Source: Pseudomonadota bacterium (lineage in GTDB: Bacteria; Pseudomonadota; Alphaproteobacteria; Rhizobiales; Beijerinckiaceae). From it: a DNA stretch of 64,000 nt. Positions 1 through 9,380 of this stretch are shown here, piece by piece. The stretch is taken from assembly GCA_023450615.1 (NCBI GenBank), contig JAEXGT010000091.1:1-64000 (forward strand). Reading direction: 5' to 3'. The translations under genes and the position numbers were made by a program. Position 1 is the first letter of the stretch, and every line of letters starts with the position of its first letter. The notes beneath the pieces were generated by a model. The model worked only from the letters and a program-made list of their open reading frames with translations. It made no database searches and was not told where the DNA came from.

Positions 1-194
1 TGGGCACGCTCGATGGCCGCGATGCCATGATGGTGATCGAGATGGCCACGACGCCGGAGGAGTATGAGAGCGGCGTGCGCCGGCAGTTGCCGGTGGCGAT
101 GACGCCGGAGCATGCGCGCGAGCTCGGCGAGGCGCTGCTGCTGGCCGCCAAGGCGGCTCTCATGGGCGACACGCCCTCATACGCCGTCAATTAA
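1..194 (+). CDS. C-terminal end of an unrecognised protein (partial)
   Basis: An open frame enters from the left edge and stops with TAA at 192-194, giving about 63 residues that end in TPSYAVN. The tail is rich in Ala, Leu and Glu and looks helical. No family is recognised from this fragment, and the start lies outside the window. Codon use has the GC-rich third positions of the neighbouring chromosomal genes. It converges on the extensin-like remnant on the opposite strand, with 16 bp between the two stops. Confidence 0.6.
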   Translation, partial: GTLDGRDAMMVIEMATTPEEYESGVRRQLPVAMTPEHARELGEALLLAAKAALMGDTPSYAVN

Positions 195-210
195 GGCTCT
201 GAGGCGTCCC

Positions 211-474
211 TCATCGGCATGTGCCGTACGCGCCCATGTCGAAATGAAAATGATCATCATGCGCCTCGTTGCAATCGGGGCTCAGCACGGCATCGACGAA
301 GGTGCAGGCTCTATCGCGCACGGCCTGCAGGAAAGTCGCACGGCGCGGCTCGCTTCCCTTCCAGTCGTTTTGCACCATGACCTGCTGCCCATTGGCCAGT
401 ACGAAACCGAAAATGTCGATGGCATGGGCCGTTGCGTGCTCGCTACGCCGTCCTTGCGAGCGATGATTGATGTT
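211..474 (-). pseudogene. Extensin-like C-terminal domain protein, truncated remnant
   Basis: On the minus strand the frame ending with TGA at 213-211 encodes about 87 residues that match the end of the extensin-like C-terminal family. Key stretches are GRRSEHATAHAIDIFGF, a QNDW segment, a FLQAVRDRAC segment and a final HDDHFHFD motif. Family members are secreted cell-wall-associated proteins with a much longer N-terminal part. Here the frame is closed immediately upstream by an in-frame TGA (477-475), there is no start codon before the conserved block, and only about 70 bp remain before the next gene. I infer that a deletion removed the 5' part. A frameshifted upstream half was looked for in the 70 bp and is absent. 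Confidence 0.7.
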
Positions 475-546
475 TCATGGGAAGGTTTTAGGGCCGCTTA
501 TCCTCGAAGCCACCAGCTCAGCGGTTCCCTATGCGATTGCGAGGGA

Positions 547-1167
547 TCAGCCCGCCTGTGCGACACCGCGGCAATGAAAGCCAAGAACGCGAGGAGCGCC
601 GCCGAGGTAGTATTCTTCCATATCCTGAATGGAGAACCCGGCCCGCCTGAGAAGTTCAGCAACCGGCCTCGTGAGATTGCAGCCCACGGCGAGAGAACGC
701 CAGATCGGATTGAGACGACGCTGCCAGCGCGCCACATCCTCTTCCGGCGACAGGCCATGCTCCAGGAAGAGCACCCTGCCCCCGGGCTTGAGAACGCGCC
801 TGACTTCCTTGAGCGCCTGCTCGGGATCCTCGACCGAGCACAGAGTATAAGTAATCACCGCCGTGTCGATGGTGTCGTCTCCCAGCGGCAGCGCCTCCGC
901 CGGAGCGCGCACGATCTCGACCGGAACGCGGCTGCTACGCTGCCGCGCTTCGCCGAGATGAAGGAAATCGTCGCTCGGGTCGACGCCGATGACCTTCGTC
1001 ACCTCGAGTGGATTGTAGAATCGCAGATTCAACCCAGGCCCCATTCCGATCTCGAGAACCATGCCACGGGCGAGAGGGATGATCCGCTCGCGTTCCGCAG
1101 AGATATCGTCCATCGCGCAGAGGCAGCTGACGAATTTCGGGCCGATATGGCGGGAGTAGAAGCTCAT
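547..1167 (-). CDS. Class I SAM-dependent methyltransferase (UbiE/phospholipid N-methyltransferase-like)
   Basis: The 206-residue product has a Rossmann SAM-binding motif (LEIGMGPGLNLRFY), an acidic motif II region (VIGVDPS), and the late motif LKPGGRVLFLEHG. These are typical of the Methyltransf_11 branch that includes UbiE and small lipid or quinone methyltransferases. The start at 1167 (MSFYSRHIGPKF) is preferred over the in-frame ATG ten codons upstream because a GGAGAA ribosome site precedes it at good spacing and homologues begin at this point. It would methylate a small molecule or lipid in the cytoplasm using SAM; the substrate cannot be read from the sequence. The gene follows the DUF1127 gene on the same strand with a short gap and may be co-transcribed with it. 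Confidence 0.85.
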   Translation of the reverse strand: MSFYSRHIGPKFVSCLCAMDDISAERERIIPLARGMVLEIGMGPGLNLRFYNPLEVTKVIGVDPSDDFLHLGEARQRSSRVPVEIVRAPAEALPLGDDTIDTAVITYTLCSVEDPEQALKEVRRVLKPGGRVLFLEHGLSPEEDVARWQRRLNPIWRSLAVGCNLTRPVAELLRRAGFSIQDMEEYYLGGAPRVLGFHCRGVAQAG

Positions 1168-1200
1168 TGTCGTTCTCCGCGCGAGGAAAGGCTTCAATGG

Positions 1201-1437
1201 CTACCGGGCGGGGCCGCGCCAGCCGTAATAGACATCGAGAGGGTCCAATCCGATGTCCCGCAACACGTGCTCGTCGAGCTCCGCCAGTTCCCGGCGGGTC
1301 TGCTCCCGCAATGCGGCTTTTCTCATAAGCACAACGAAGTAACGGCCCGACCTGACCGCGCTCGCCGCGGAGGCGCGCGCAAGCCAGCCGAAATGGGAAA
1401 AGTCGGACATGTGCATCGGATCGGTGTTCTGCATCAT
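1201..1437 (-). CDS. DUF1127 domain small protein
   Basis: This is a 78-residue basic protein whose C-terminal half (RRELAELDEHVLRDIGLDPLDVYYGW) is a DUF1127 signature. In this family an Arg-rich helix is followed by the conserved L-D-ARDIGL-type motif. The start at 1437 is chosen because a strong GGGAGG site lies 6 nt upstream of the ATGATG; a longer in-frame extension to 1512 has no ribosome site. Small DUF1127 proteins in alphaproteobacteria have been linked to RNA binding and phosphate or stress physiology; the role here is unknown. It diverges from the Crp/Fnr gene, and the shared intergenic region holds a perfect CRP-type palindrome. Confidence 0.85.
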   Translation of the reverse strand: MMQNTDPMHMSDFSHFGWLARASAASAVRSGRYFVVLMRKAALREQTRRELAELDEHVLRDIGLDPLDVYYGWRGPAR

Positions 1438-1561
1438 GGCATGCCTCCCAGCATATTTGATGCTAGACTGTGCCGGACCCGAGGCCCGGCTGCGCCGATG
1501 AAGACAAGGCATTGCCCGATCATCGGCACTGTCGATGATGTGCCACCTGCGTCCGGTGTTC

Positions 1562-1577
1562 TGTGACGCTGGTCACA
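1562..1577. promoter_or_regulatory. Perfect CRP-type palindrome upstream of the Crp/Fnr gene
   Basis: The sequence TGTGA-CGCTGG-TCACA is an exact match to the TGTGA-N6-TCACA CRP/Vfr/Clr half-site arrangement. It lies 38 bp upstream of the chosen Crp/Fnr start and 125 bp upstream of the divergent DUF1127 start. The position fits autoregulation of the regulator or control of the divergent pair. A second perfect site follows the same gene at 2309-2324. Confidence 0.75.
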
Positions 1578-1614
1578 TTGCAGTCGTGCCGCCATGACAG
1601 GCAGAGGACTTTCC

Positions 1615-2313
1615 ATGGCCGGACCGCACAACCTCGCACTTATGCTCAAGGCCAATCCCTTCTTCGCCGGGCTTGGCGACGAAGCCATCGAGGCCATTGC
1701 GGTGCTCTGCGTGTCCCGACGCCTTGATCCGGGTGAAACGCTCTTCCTCAAAGGAGATCCGGGCGATGCGCTCTATGCGCTCCGGCGGGGTCAGATCAGA
1801 ATCTCCACAGGTAGCGCCTCCGGCAAGCGGCTGACGCTCAACCTGCTGGGACCAGGCGACGTCTTCGGCGAGGTTGCGCTGCTCGACGGACGCCCGCGCA
1901 CAGCCGATGCCGTGGCCGTCGAGCCGACGGAACTCTACACGATTTTTCGACGAGACTTCTTCAGCCTTCTGGAGCAGCGCCCGTCCGTCGCAACGCGTCT
2001 GATCGAGCTGCTTTGCGAGCGCATCCGCTGGATGAGCTCGCAGATGGAGGAGCGCGCTCTGCAATCGTTGGAAACCCGGCTTGCTCACCGCCTTGTAGCA
2101 CTCAGCGAGGATTACGGCCGCGATCTGCATGTGAGCCAGGAGGAACTTGCCGTCTTCGTGGGTGCGAGCCGCGAGAGCGTGAACCGGCAGCTTCAAAGCT
2201 GGCGGCGCATGGGATGGGTGGAGTTGGGCCGCAACTGCATTCGCGTTCTCCACCCATCGCATCTCCACCGCCCTCCCGGCGGGAGCAGCTCCGTAACGCA
2301 GAACTCCGTGTGA
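1615..2313 (+). CDS. Crp/Fnr family transcriptional regulator
   Basis: The 232-residue protein has an N-terminal cyclic-nucleotide-binding fold (about 15-125) and a C-terminal winged helix (about 165-215; recognition segment GASRESVNRQLQSW). The phosphate-binding cassette is intact: G85-E86 and R95-T96-A97 match the cAMP-contacting GE...R(S/T)A pattern. There are no N-terminal cysteines of the Fnr [4Fe-4S] type. I therefore favour a cAMP- or cGMP-responsive CRP-like regulator over an oxygen sensor. The ATG at 1615 is chosen because GAGGA lies 6 nt upstream; an earlier ATG at 1594 has no such site. Perfect TGTGA-N6-TCACA boxes sit before the gene and across its stop codon. A class III nucleotidyl cyclase lies 6 kb downstream. 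Confidence 0.9.
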   Translation: MAGPHNLALMLKANPFFAGLGDEAIEAIAVLCVSRRLDPGETLFLKGDPGDALYALRRGQIRISTGSASGKRLTLNLLGPGDVFGEVALLDGRPRTADAVAVEPTELYTIFRRDFFSLLEQRPSVATRLIELLCERIRWMSSQMEERALQSLETRLAHRLVALSEDYGRDLHVSQEELAVFVGASRESVNRQLQSWRRMGWVELGRNCIRVLHPSHLHRPPGGSSSVTQNSV

Positions 2314-2324
2314 CCCGCATCACA
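2309..2324. promoter_or_regulatory. Perfect CRP-type palindrome upstream of the homocysteine methyltransferase-like gene
   Basis: TGTGA-CCCGCA-TCACA overlaps the stop codon of the Crp/Fnr gene and ends 56 bp before the next start codon at 2381. It is identical in both half-sites to the box at 1562-1577 but has a different spacer. The position suits CRP-type activation or repression of the downstream gene. Confidence 0.75.
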
Positions 2325-2380
2325 GAAGTAAACTCTCGCTCCCCTCAGAATGCAGGACTGCTTTCAAGGGGAGATGAGCC

Positions 2381-3364
2381 ATGGCTTTGTATCGACACGA
2401 GCTGCCGCAGCTCTCAGGAGGCGATTTCCTGTCCGATGGCGGACTGGAAACGACGCTCGTCTTCCATCATGGAATTGATCTGCCCTGCTTTGCCGCATTT
2501 CCGCTCGTGATGAGCGAAAGCGGGCGCGAGACGTTGCGGCGCTATTTCAGGCCCTATCTCGAAACGGCCCGGCAGCGACAGCTCGGCTTCATTCTCGACA
2601 CCGTTACTTGGCGCACCAATGCGGATTGGGGCGAGAAGCTTGGCTATTCGACGCACGATCTGGCGAATGTCCAACGCCAATCCGTCCTTTTCGCCAGCGA
2701 ATTGCGCGAGGCTCATGCGACGGAGAGCACGCCCATCGTCATCAACGGCATCCTTGGGCCGCGCGGCGATGGCTACAAGGCAGACAACCGGATGAGCGCC
2801 GCAGAAGCGGAGCATTATCATGCACCGCTGCTTGAGGTCTTTAGCGATACGGCAACGGACATGGTGAGCGCCATGACGATGACCTATCCCGAAGAGGCCA
2901 TCGGCATCGTTCGCGCGGCGCAGAAGAACGGCATGCCGGCGGTGATTTCCTTCACGGTCGAGATCGACGGGCGCCTGCCCTCCGGAGATACCCTGAAAGA
3001 CGCGATCGAGCGGGTTGATGCAGCCACCGGGTCCGGGCCCGCTTACTACATGATCAACTGTGCGCACCCGGGACATTTCGAGGATGCTCTTAAATCCCAG
3101 GAGCCATGGTTGGATCGGATCAGAGGGATCAGGGCCAATGCTTCCGCTTTGAGCCATGCCGAGCTTGATGCTGTGACGGAGCTTGATGCAGGAGATCCGA
3201 TTGCGCTCGGGCTTCACTATCGATCCCTGCGCAACTCCTTGAAAAAGGTTTGCGTCCTGGGAGGATGTTGCGGAACCGACCTTCGGCACATCGCTGCTAT
3301 CTGCGAAGCCTGCAGTCCAGCTTCCGTCGAGCCCGCTCCGGCACATGTGATGAAAGGGACCTGA
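2381..3364 (+). CDS. Homocysteine S-methyltransferase family protein
   Basis: The 327-residue protein is one complete homocysteine-binding domain. N-terminal DGGLETTLV matches the family's first motif, C227 sits in the MINCAHP motif, and C296-C297 are in GGCCGT; these three cysteines form the zinc site that activates the thiol. Family members such as MmuM and BHMT transfer a methyl group from S-methylmethionine, SAM or betaine to a thiol, in the cytosol. Which donor is used here cannot be told. An AAGGGGAG site lies 8 nt before the ATG. The gene stands alone behind a perfect CRP box and a regulator gene, so it may be a direct target of that regulator. Confidence 0.88.
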   Translation: MALYRHELPQLSGGDFLSDGGLETTLVFHHGIDLPCFAAFPLVMSESGRETLRRYFRPYLETARQRQLGFILDTVTWRTNADWGEKLGYSTHDLANVQRQSVLFASELREAHATESTPIVINGILGPRGDGYKADNRMSAAEAEHYHAPLLEVFSDTATDMVSAMTMTYPEEAIGIVRAAQKNGMPAVISFTVEIDGRLPSGDTLKDAIERVDAATGSGPAYYMINCAHPGHFEDALKSQEPWLDRIRGIRANASALSHAELDAVTELDAGDPIALGLHYRSLRNSLKKVCVLGGCCGTDLRHIAAICEACSPASVEPAPAHVMKGT

Positions 3365-3596
3365 GAAAAACCTCATAGAGAAGCACGTTCGATGCCCACC
3401 AACCTTGATAGAAATCGTGACACTGAAACTAACCCTTAAGGGGTGTGAGGACGCAAAAGAGTTGGGAGCGGCAGTTTCGCGGCATAGTATATTTCGAGCA
3501 GCGAAACTCACAAGCAAGGCATAAGCCCACGGCGCAATGTGAGAAGGACAAGCGTCCGTCAAAGGCTATCGAACGTTCACCCGATCGGATTATGCC

Positions 3597-4586
3597 ATGT
3601 CACGACGTTTCGGAGTTTCATGTTTCGGGATGCGGAAAGCGGCACTTGTCCGCTTCTTCATCTGCGCTCTCGCTCTCCTTCCTCTGGAAAATGCTTTGGC
3701 GCAGGAAGGAGCAAGGAAGGTCCTTCATATCGATTCCTACCATCCGGGCAATGAGTGGAACGATCGGATCGTGGCTGCCCTGCGGGAAACATTGAGCGGC
3801 AAAGCCGTCAATCTGCGCGTATTCCATATGGATACGAAGCGGCGCCCATCTGAAGACGACATCCATGCGTCGGCCATGGAGGCCGTGCGGATGATCGAAG
3901 AGTTTCAGCCGGATGTGGTCACGACCAATGACGACCCCGCCACGCAGCATGTCATCATGCCATACCTGCGAGATGCTGCGGTTCCGGTTGTCTTTTGCGG
4001 GCTGAACTGGGACGCCTCGATCTATGGCCTCCCCTATCGCAACACCACCGGCATGGTAGAGGTTTCGCCGATCCCGCAAATCGTGAGATTGATGCGCCGC
4101 CATGCGCATGGTTCACGGCTTGGCTTCCTGTCCGAAGATACACTGGTAAAGCACAAGGAGCTCAGCTTTCACCAGCGCCTCTTCGGAATTACTTACGAGA
4201 AAACCTATTTCGTGAGGTCTCTCGCGGAGTGGAAGGAGGCCTTTCTGCGCGCGCAGCAGGAGGTCGACATGCTCCTGATCCTGGGGGTCGGCGCACTGCC
4301 AGATTGGAACCTCGCCGATGCAACCCGCTTCGTCGAGGAGAACAGCAGGATACCAAGCGGAACCGATTTCGAATGGCTGACCGCAGTGAGCCTCATCGGC
4401 GTCGTCAAAAGTCCGCAGGAGCAGGGGCGCTGGGTGGGCCAGGCGACGCTTCGTATCCTCGAGGGCGTTCAGCCCAGCGACATTCCTCTCTCGCACAACC
4501 GCGAAGGCGAGTTGTTCTTCAACGACAGGATCGGCCGCCAGCTCGGCATTACGGATCTGCCTCCCCTCGCCAGGGCCGTTCCATGA
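3597..4586 (+). CDS. ABC-type periplasmic substrate-binding protein (sensor partner)
   Basis: The 329-residue protein begins with a basic region and a hydrophobic stretch ending ALAQ-EG, a Sec signal peptide. The mature part opens KVLHIDSYHPGNEWNDRI and contains LILGVGAL and GRWVGQATLRILEG, typical of the ABC_sub_bind family of type 1 periplasmic binding proteins. No permease or ATPase is adjacent. Its stop overlaps the start of a membrane histidine kinase gene (ATGA), so I infer that it delivers ligand information to that kinase rather than feeding a transporter. The start is uncertain: ATG at 3597 and ATG at 3630 both lack a good ribosome site, and the later one gives a more typical signal peptide length. 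Confidence 0.82.
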   Translation: MSRRFGVSCFGMRKAALVRFFICALALLPLENALAQEGARKVLHIDSYHPGNEWNDRIVAALRETLSGKAVNLRVFHMDTKRRPSEDDIHASAMEAVRMIEEFQPDVVTTNDDPATQHVIMPYLRDAAVPVVFCGLNWDASIYGLPYRNTTGMVEVSPIPQIVRLMRRHAHGSRLGFLSEDTLVKHKELSFHQRLFGITYEKTYFVRSLAEWKEAFLRAQQEVDMLLILGVGALPDWNLADATRFVEENSRIPSGTDFEWLTAVSLIGVVKSPQEQGRWVGQATLRILEGVQPSDIPLSHNREGELFFNDRIGRQLGITDLPPLARAVP

Positions 4587-7500
4587 CAACTCATCAGCCG
4601 GCTGCACCTTCAAGGATCACGAGCCCCAAGCGCTCGCTCACGCTGCAGACGCTTCGCAAGATCGCGATCCGCATCAGCCTTGTTGTCGCGGCTGCCACCA
4701 TCCTGAGTTACTGGCATGTGAAAACCGGCTTCGAGCAGCAGGCGACCGAGAACCTGGAGCGCTATGTGGAGCAAAGGCGCGTTCGTGAAAGCGCCATCTT
4801 CGATCTCGCCAGCAGCAACATCCGCACCTTCTCGGACAGCTATCTGCGCGAGATCAGCCAAATGGACCCTCTCGGGGCCGAACAGCGCTTCGCAATGCTC
4901 TTCGAGCAACGCCCAGACGGCACCACGCGCCTGACGGAGAACGTCTTTAAAACCTATGGCGTCACAGGCTTCATCGGCAAGCATGTGATGATCGATCGTG
5001 ATCTTAAGCGGCGTCTCGTCGTAGCGTTCGACCTGATCACGCAATTCGGTCCGGCCTGGAAAAGCCAATTCGCCAATCTCTATGTGATGACGCCCGAAGG
5101 CGCTGTCATCATGTACTGGCCGGAACAGCCCTGGGCACTACGCGCAGGAGATTGGGAAATCGCAGGCAAGCTCAATCTGCTGTCGGAGGGAAAGGATGGC
5201 GTGCTCGTTGCCAGCACCGGGACAATCGGCAGCTCCATCAAGGAACGCTGGTCAGAACTCTATTTCGACTACGGCATCAATGACTGGCTTGTATCGGTCA
5301 CACGTCCGGCCCACGTGGAGGGAAGACCGGCTATAAAAATAGGACAGGACATTCTCGTTCACGATCTGATCGGGCGCGCCGTCAGTACCGATCTGGACGG
5401 CACCTACAACATCCTCTTTTCCGAAGAGGGGCGGGTCATCGCCCATCCCCGTTTTATGGACGCCATTCAGGCGCGCAGCGGATCGCTTCCGGTATCAGAG
5501 ACGAACGATCCGAATCTTAAGGAGATTCACCGGCTGACGCACGAGCGCTCCTCCAAGCAGACCGTCATCCGCGATCAGACCGACAATCAGGTGATCGCCG
5601 TCACGAAGCTAAGCGGGCCGGGATGGACGCTCGCCACGGTCTACCCGCTCGATTTCGCGGCTGAAAGCGCCTGGAAGACCGCGCGCCTCATTCTTCTCAT
5701 GGGCGTGCTGGCGCTGCTTCTCGAAATCGCCATCATGAGTTCGACCCTCAGAAGCCAGATCGCCGTGCCCCTGCGCCTCCTGGTACGGGCCACGAGCTCC
5801 GTGGCGAAGGGCGAGTTCAAGACCCATCTCAACCTGAAAAGACAGGATGAAATCGGCGAGCTGGCTGAAGCCTTCACGACCATGGCCCGGCAGCTCGACG
5901 CCCGTGAGACGGCGCTCAGCGAGCGTAGCGCGAGCCTTGCCAAGTTGAACGAGGAACTGGCTTACGAGCTTAGCGAGCGCGAAAAGGCTGAACGGGAACT
6001 TGCGCGTCACAGAGAGCTCAACGCCCTTCTCGACACCATCGATTACGGAATTCTCTTCTTAAGTCCCGACCTGAAGATCCGCCTCGCCAACAGGGCCTAC
6101 AAAACCATGTGGGCCGTGCCGGAAGCGCAGCTCACCAAGGGCACGCCCATTCGTGACGTGATCTCCCATCACAGCCGTGCGCTCGGCATGAAACATGAAT
6201 ACGAGCACGCGTTTATTGAGCGCAGCATGGAGGACATTCGGCATTGCGATGAGGTGCCGACCGAAATTCAGTCGCCGAACAACCGGGTGCTGCGCTATCA
6301 TTGCGTGGCGCTACCGGACGGCGGGAGGATGCTCACCTATGTGGACATCACCGATCAGAAGCAGGCTCTCGACGCCATCGCGCTGGCGGAGCAGCGCCAG
6401 CGCCGCCTTCTGGAAATGGCTCCCTATCCGTTGGTCGTGACCCGAATGTCCGATGGGCGAATTCTGTATGCCAACGCCCGCACCGCCGAGGCCATCGGAC
6501 TGAACCAGGAGGAGCTACGGGGAACTCCGGCACCGAACTATTACGCAAACCCTGCCGACCGTGAGCGCCTCCTTGACGTCCTATCCAAGGAAGGCCGCGT
6601 TCAGGATGTCGAGGTTCGCCTGCAGCGGCATGATGGGAGCGAGTTTTGGGCTTTGGTGAATGCGAGCTTTGCCGATTATGAATCGACGCCAGCGCTTCTT
6701 TTCGCCTTCAACGACATTACGGAACTGAAGCAACGCGAGGCTCAGCTGAAGCAGGCGAAGAAGGAAACCGAATCTGCCCTTCGCGACCTTAACGCAGTGC
6801 TGGAAACCATTCAGTACGGTATCCTGTTCCTCGATCCCGATTTCAATGTCCGCCTCGCCAACCGCGCATACCGCGAGATCTGGCAGATGCCCGAAGGCTT
6901 CTACGAGACCTCCCGCTCTCTGGAAGACGACATGGAGAAGAGCCGGGAACTGGATACTTACGACGTGCCCGATGAGAAATGGGAGGCCTACAAGGCAAGG
7001 CGCATCGGGGAGATCAAGAGCGGCATTGCCGCAACGAGCGAGATGCGTTTGCGGAACGGCCAGGTTCTTCAATACCACATCATCGCCCTGCCAGATGGCG
7101 GGCGCATGCTGACTTATTTCGACATCACGGACCTGAAGCTGTTCGAGGATGTTCTACGCCAAGCCAAAGAGCAGGCGGAGGAAGCAAGCCAGGCCAAATC
7201 ACGCTTCCTGGCAAATGTCAGTCACGAGCTTCGCACGCCGCTCAATGCAGTGCTCGGCTATACCGAACTCCTGATCGACGGACTCTATGGCAACCTGCCT
7301 GAGAAGGCTCATGGCATTCTCACCCGCGTTCAGGTGAACGGCAGGCATCTGCTTGCCCTCATCAACGATATTCTCGACCTCTCGAAAATCGAGGCCGGCG
7401 AACTTCTGATCGCCTCCGAGCCCTATTCGGTAGCGGATCTCATCCATGCCGTCGTCACGACAGCCGAGCCGCTTGCCTCCGCCAAGGGCCTTGCGCTTGG

Positions 7501-7891
7501 CGTGTCTGTTCCGGAAACCCTGCCTTATGGCATTGGCGATGAACGCAGGCTCACTCAGGTGCTCGTCAATCTCGTAGGCAATGCCATCAAGTTCACGAGC
7601 AATGGCTTCGTCGAGGTCTCGGCTGGTGTCGAAGGCGGACGTTTGAGAATCGCCGTCAAGGATACGGGCATCGGCATCCCGGCCAAGGACCAGAAACTCA
7701 TCTTCGAGGCCTTCCAGCAAGGGTCCAACGCCATGAACGGCGGCACAGGAACGGGTCTCGGCCTCGCGATCTCGCAACGGATCGTGCAGATGCACGGCGG
7801 CACGATCTATGTTTGCTCGACCCTGGGGCAAGGCTCCACCTTCACCATTGACCTCCCCATGGAATCCCGGCCCGCTACGGAGGCCGCCTGA
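4583..7891 (+). CDS. PAS-rich membrane sensor histidine kinase
   Basis: The 1102-residue protein has TM1 (about 26-43), a large periplasmic sensor region, TM2 (about 367-386), HAMP (about 388-440), three PAS modules (starting near 479, 605 and 736; the first and third are close paralogues, each with YGILFL), HisKA with H881 in NVSHELRTPLN, and HATPase with the N box (NLVGNAIKF), DTGIGIP and GTGLGLAIS. A much longer open frame reaches upstream to 3995, but its first 196 codons lie inside the binding-protein gene. The ATGA overlap at 4583 marks the true start. It should autophosphorylate on H881 and pass phosphate to the two receivers encoded directly downstream (TGATG overlap at 7889). Confidence 0.92.
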   Translation: MTTHQPAAPSRITSPKRSLTLQTLRKIAIRISLVVAAATILSYWHVKTGFEQQATENLERYVEQRRVRESAIFDLASSNIRTFSDSYLREISQMDPLGAEQRFAMLFEQRPDGTTRLTENVFKTYGVTGFIGKHVMIDRDLKRRLVVAFDLITQFGPAWKSQFANLYVMTPEGAVIMYWPEQPWALRAGDWEIAGKLNLLSEGKDGVLVASTGTIGSSIKERWSELYFDYGINDWLVSVTRPAHVEGRPAIKIGQDILVHDLIGRAVSTDLDGTYNILFSEEGRVIAHPRFMDAIQARSGSLPVSETNDPNLKEIHRLTHERSSKQTVIRDQTDNQVIAVTKLSGPGWTLATVYPLDFAAESAWKTARLILLMGVLALLLEIAIMSSTLRSQIAVPLRLLVRATSSVAKGEFKTHLNLKRQDEIGELAEAFTTMARQLDARETALSERSASLAKLNEELAYELSEREKAERELARHRELNALLDTIDYGILFLSPDLKIRLANRAYKTMWAVPEAQLTKGTPIRDVISHHSRALGMKHEYEHAFIERSMEDIRHCDEVPTEIQSPNNRVLRYHCVALPDGGRMLTYVDITDQKQALDAIALAEQRQRRLLEMAPYPLVVTRMSDGRILYANARTAEAIGLNQEELRGTPAPNYYANPADRERLLDVLSKEGRVQDVEVRLQRHDGSEFWALVNASFADYESTPALLFAFNDITELKQREAQLKQAKKETESALRDLNAVLETIQYGILFLDPDFNVRLANRAYREIWQMPEGFYETSRSLEDDMEKSRELDTYDVPDEKWEAYKARRIGEIKSGIAATSEMRLRNGQVLQYHIIALPDGGRMLTYFDITDLKLFEDVLRQAKEQAEEASQAKSRFLANVSHELRTPLNAVLGYTELLIDGLYGNLPEKAHGILTRVQVNGRHLLALINDILDLSKIEAGELLIASEPYSVADLIHAVVTTAEPLASAKGLALGVSVPETLPYGIGDERRLTQVLVNLVGNAIKFTSNGFVEVSAGVEGGRLRIAVKDTGIGIPAKDQKLIFEAFQQGSNAMNGGTGTGLGLAISQRIVQMHGGTIYVCSTLGQGSTFTIDLPMESRPATEAA

Positions 7892-8252
7892 TGAAGAAGC
7901 GGATCCTGATCGTGGAGGATACGGAAGATAACCGGAGGATTCTGCGCGACCTGCTGACCAATGCGGGCTTCGAGATCCATGAAGCGCATGACGGGCAGGC
8001 TGCCGTTCTGGCTGCGGCGGAGTTTCGTCCGGATCTGATCCTGATGGATATCCAGCTTCCCATTCTCGACGGCTATGAAGCCATCCGGCACATCAAGGCC
8101 AACAGCGCCATCGACCCGCCGCCGATCATCGCAGTCACCTCCTATGCTCTTTCAGGAGACGAGGAGAAAGCCTGGGCCGCCGGATGCGACGGCTATATCG
8201 CCAAGCCCTTCAGCCCACGTCAAATTCTCGCGAAGGTCCGCGAGCTTCTGGA

Positions 8253-8256
<4 letters not shown>
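7891..8256 (+). CDS. Single-domain response regulator (CheY/DivK-like)
   Basis: The 121-residue protein is a stand-alone receiver with the acidic pair E9-D10, phospho-acceptor D53 in LILMDIQLP, a T/S at VTSYAL and the conserved Lys of IAKPFSP. There is no output domain. Its start overlaps the kinase stop (TGATG) and its stop overlaps the next start (ATGA), so the three are translationally coupled. It may act as a phosphate sink or relay between the kinase and the cyclase, as DivK-type receivers do. Confidence 0.93.

Positions 8257-9376
<1,120 letters not shown>

Positions 9377-9380
<4 letters not shown>

Noticed and set aside
112..1566. 484-codon plus-strand frame
   Set aside because: It is antisense to the methyltransferase, DUF1127 and extensin-like sequences, has no family signature and has the Arg/His-rich composition of an antisense frame in GC-rich DNA.
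3995..4582. N-terminal extension of the histidine kinase by 196 residues
   Set aside because: It lies inside the binding-protein gene in another frame; the ATGA overlap at 4583 gives the coupled start.
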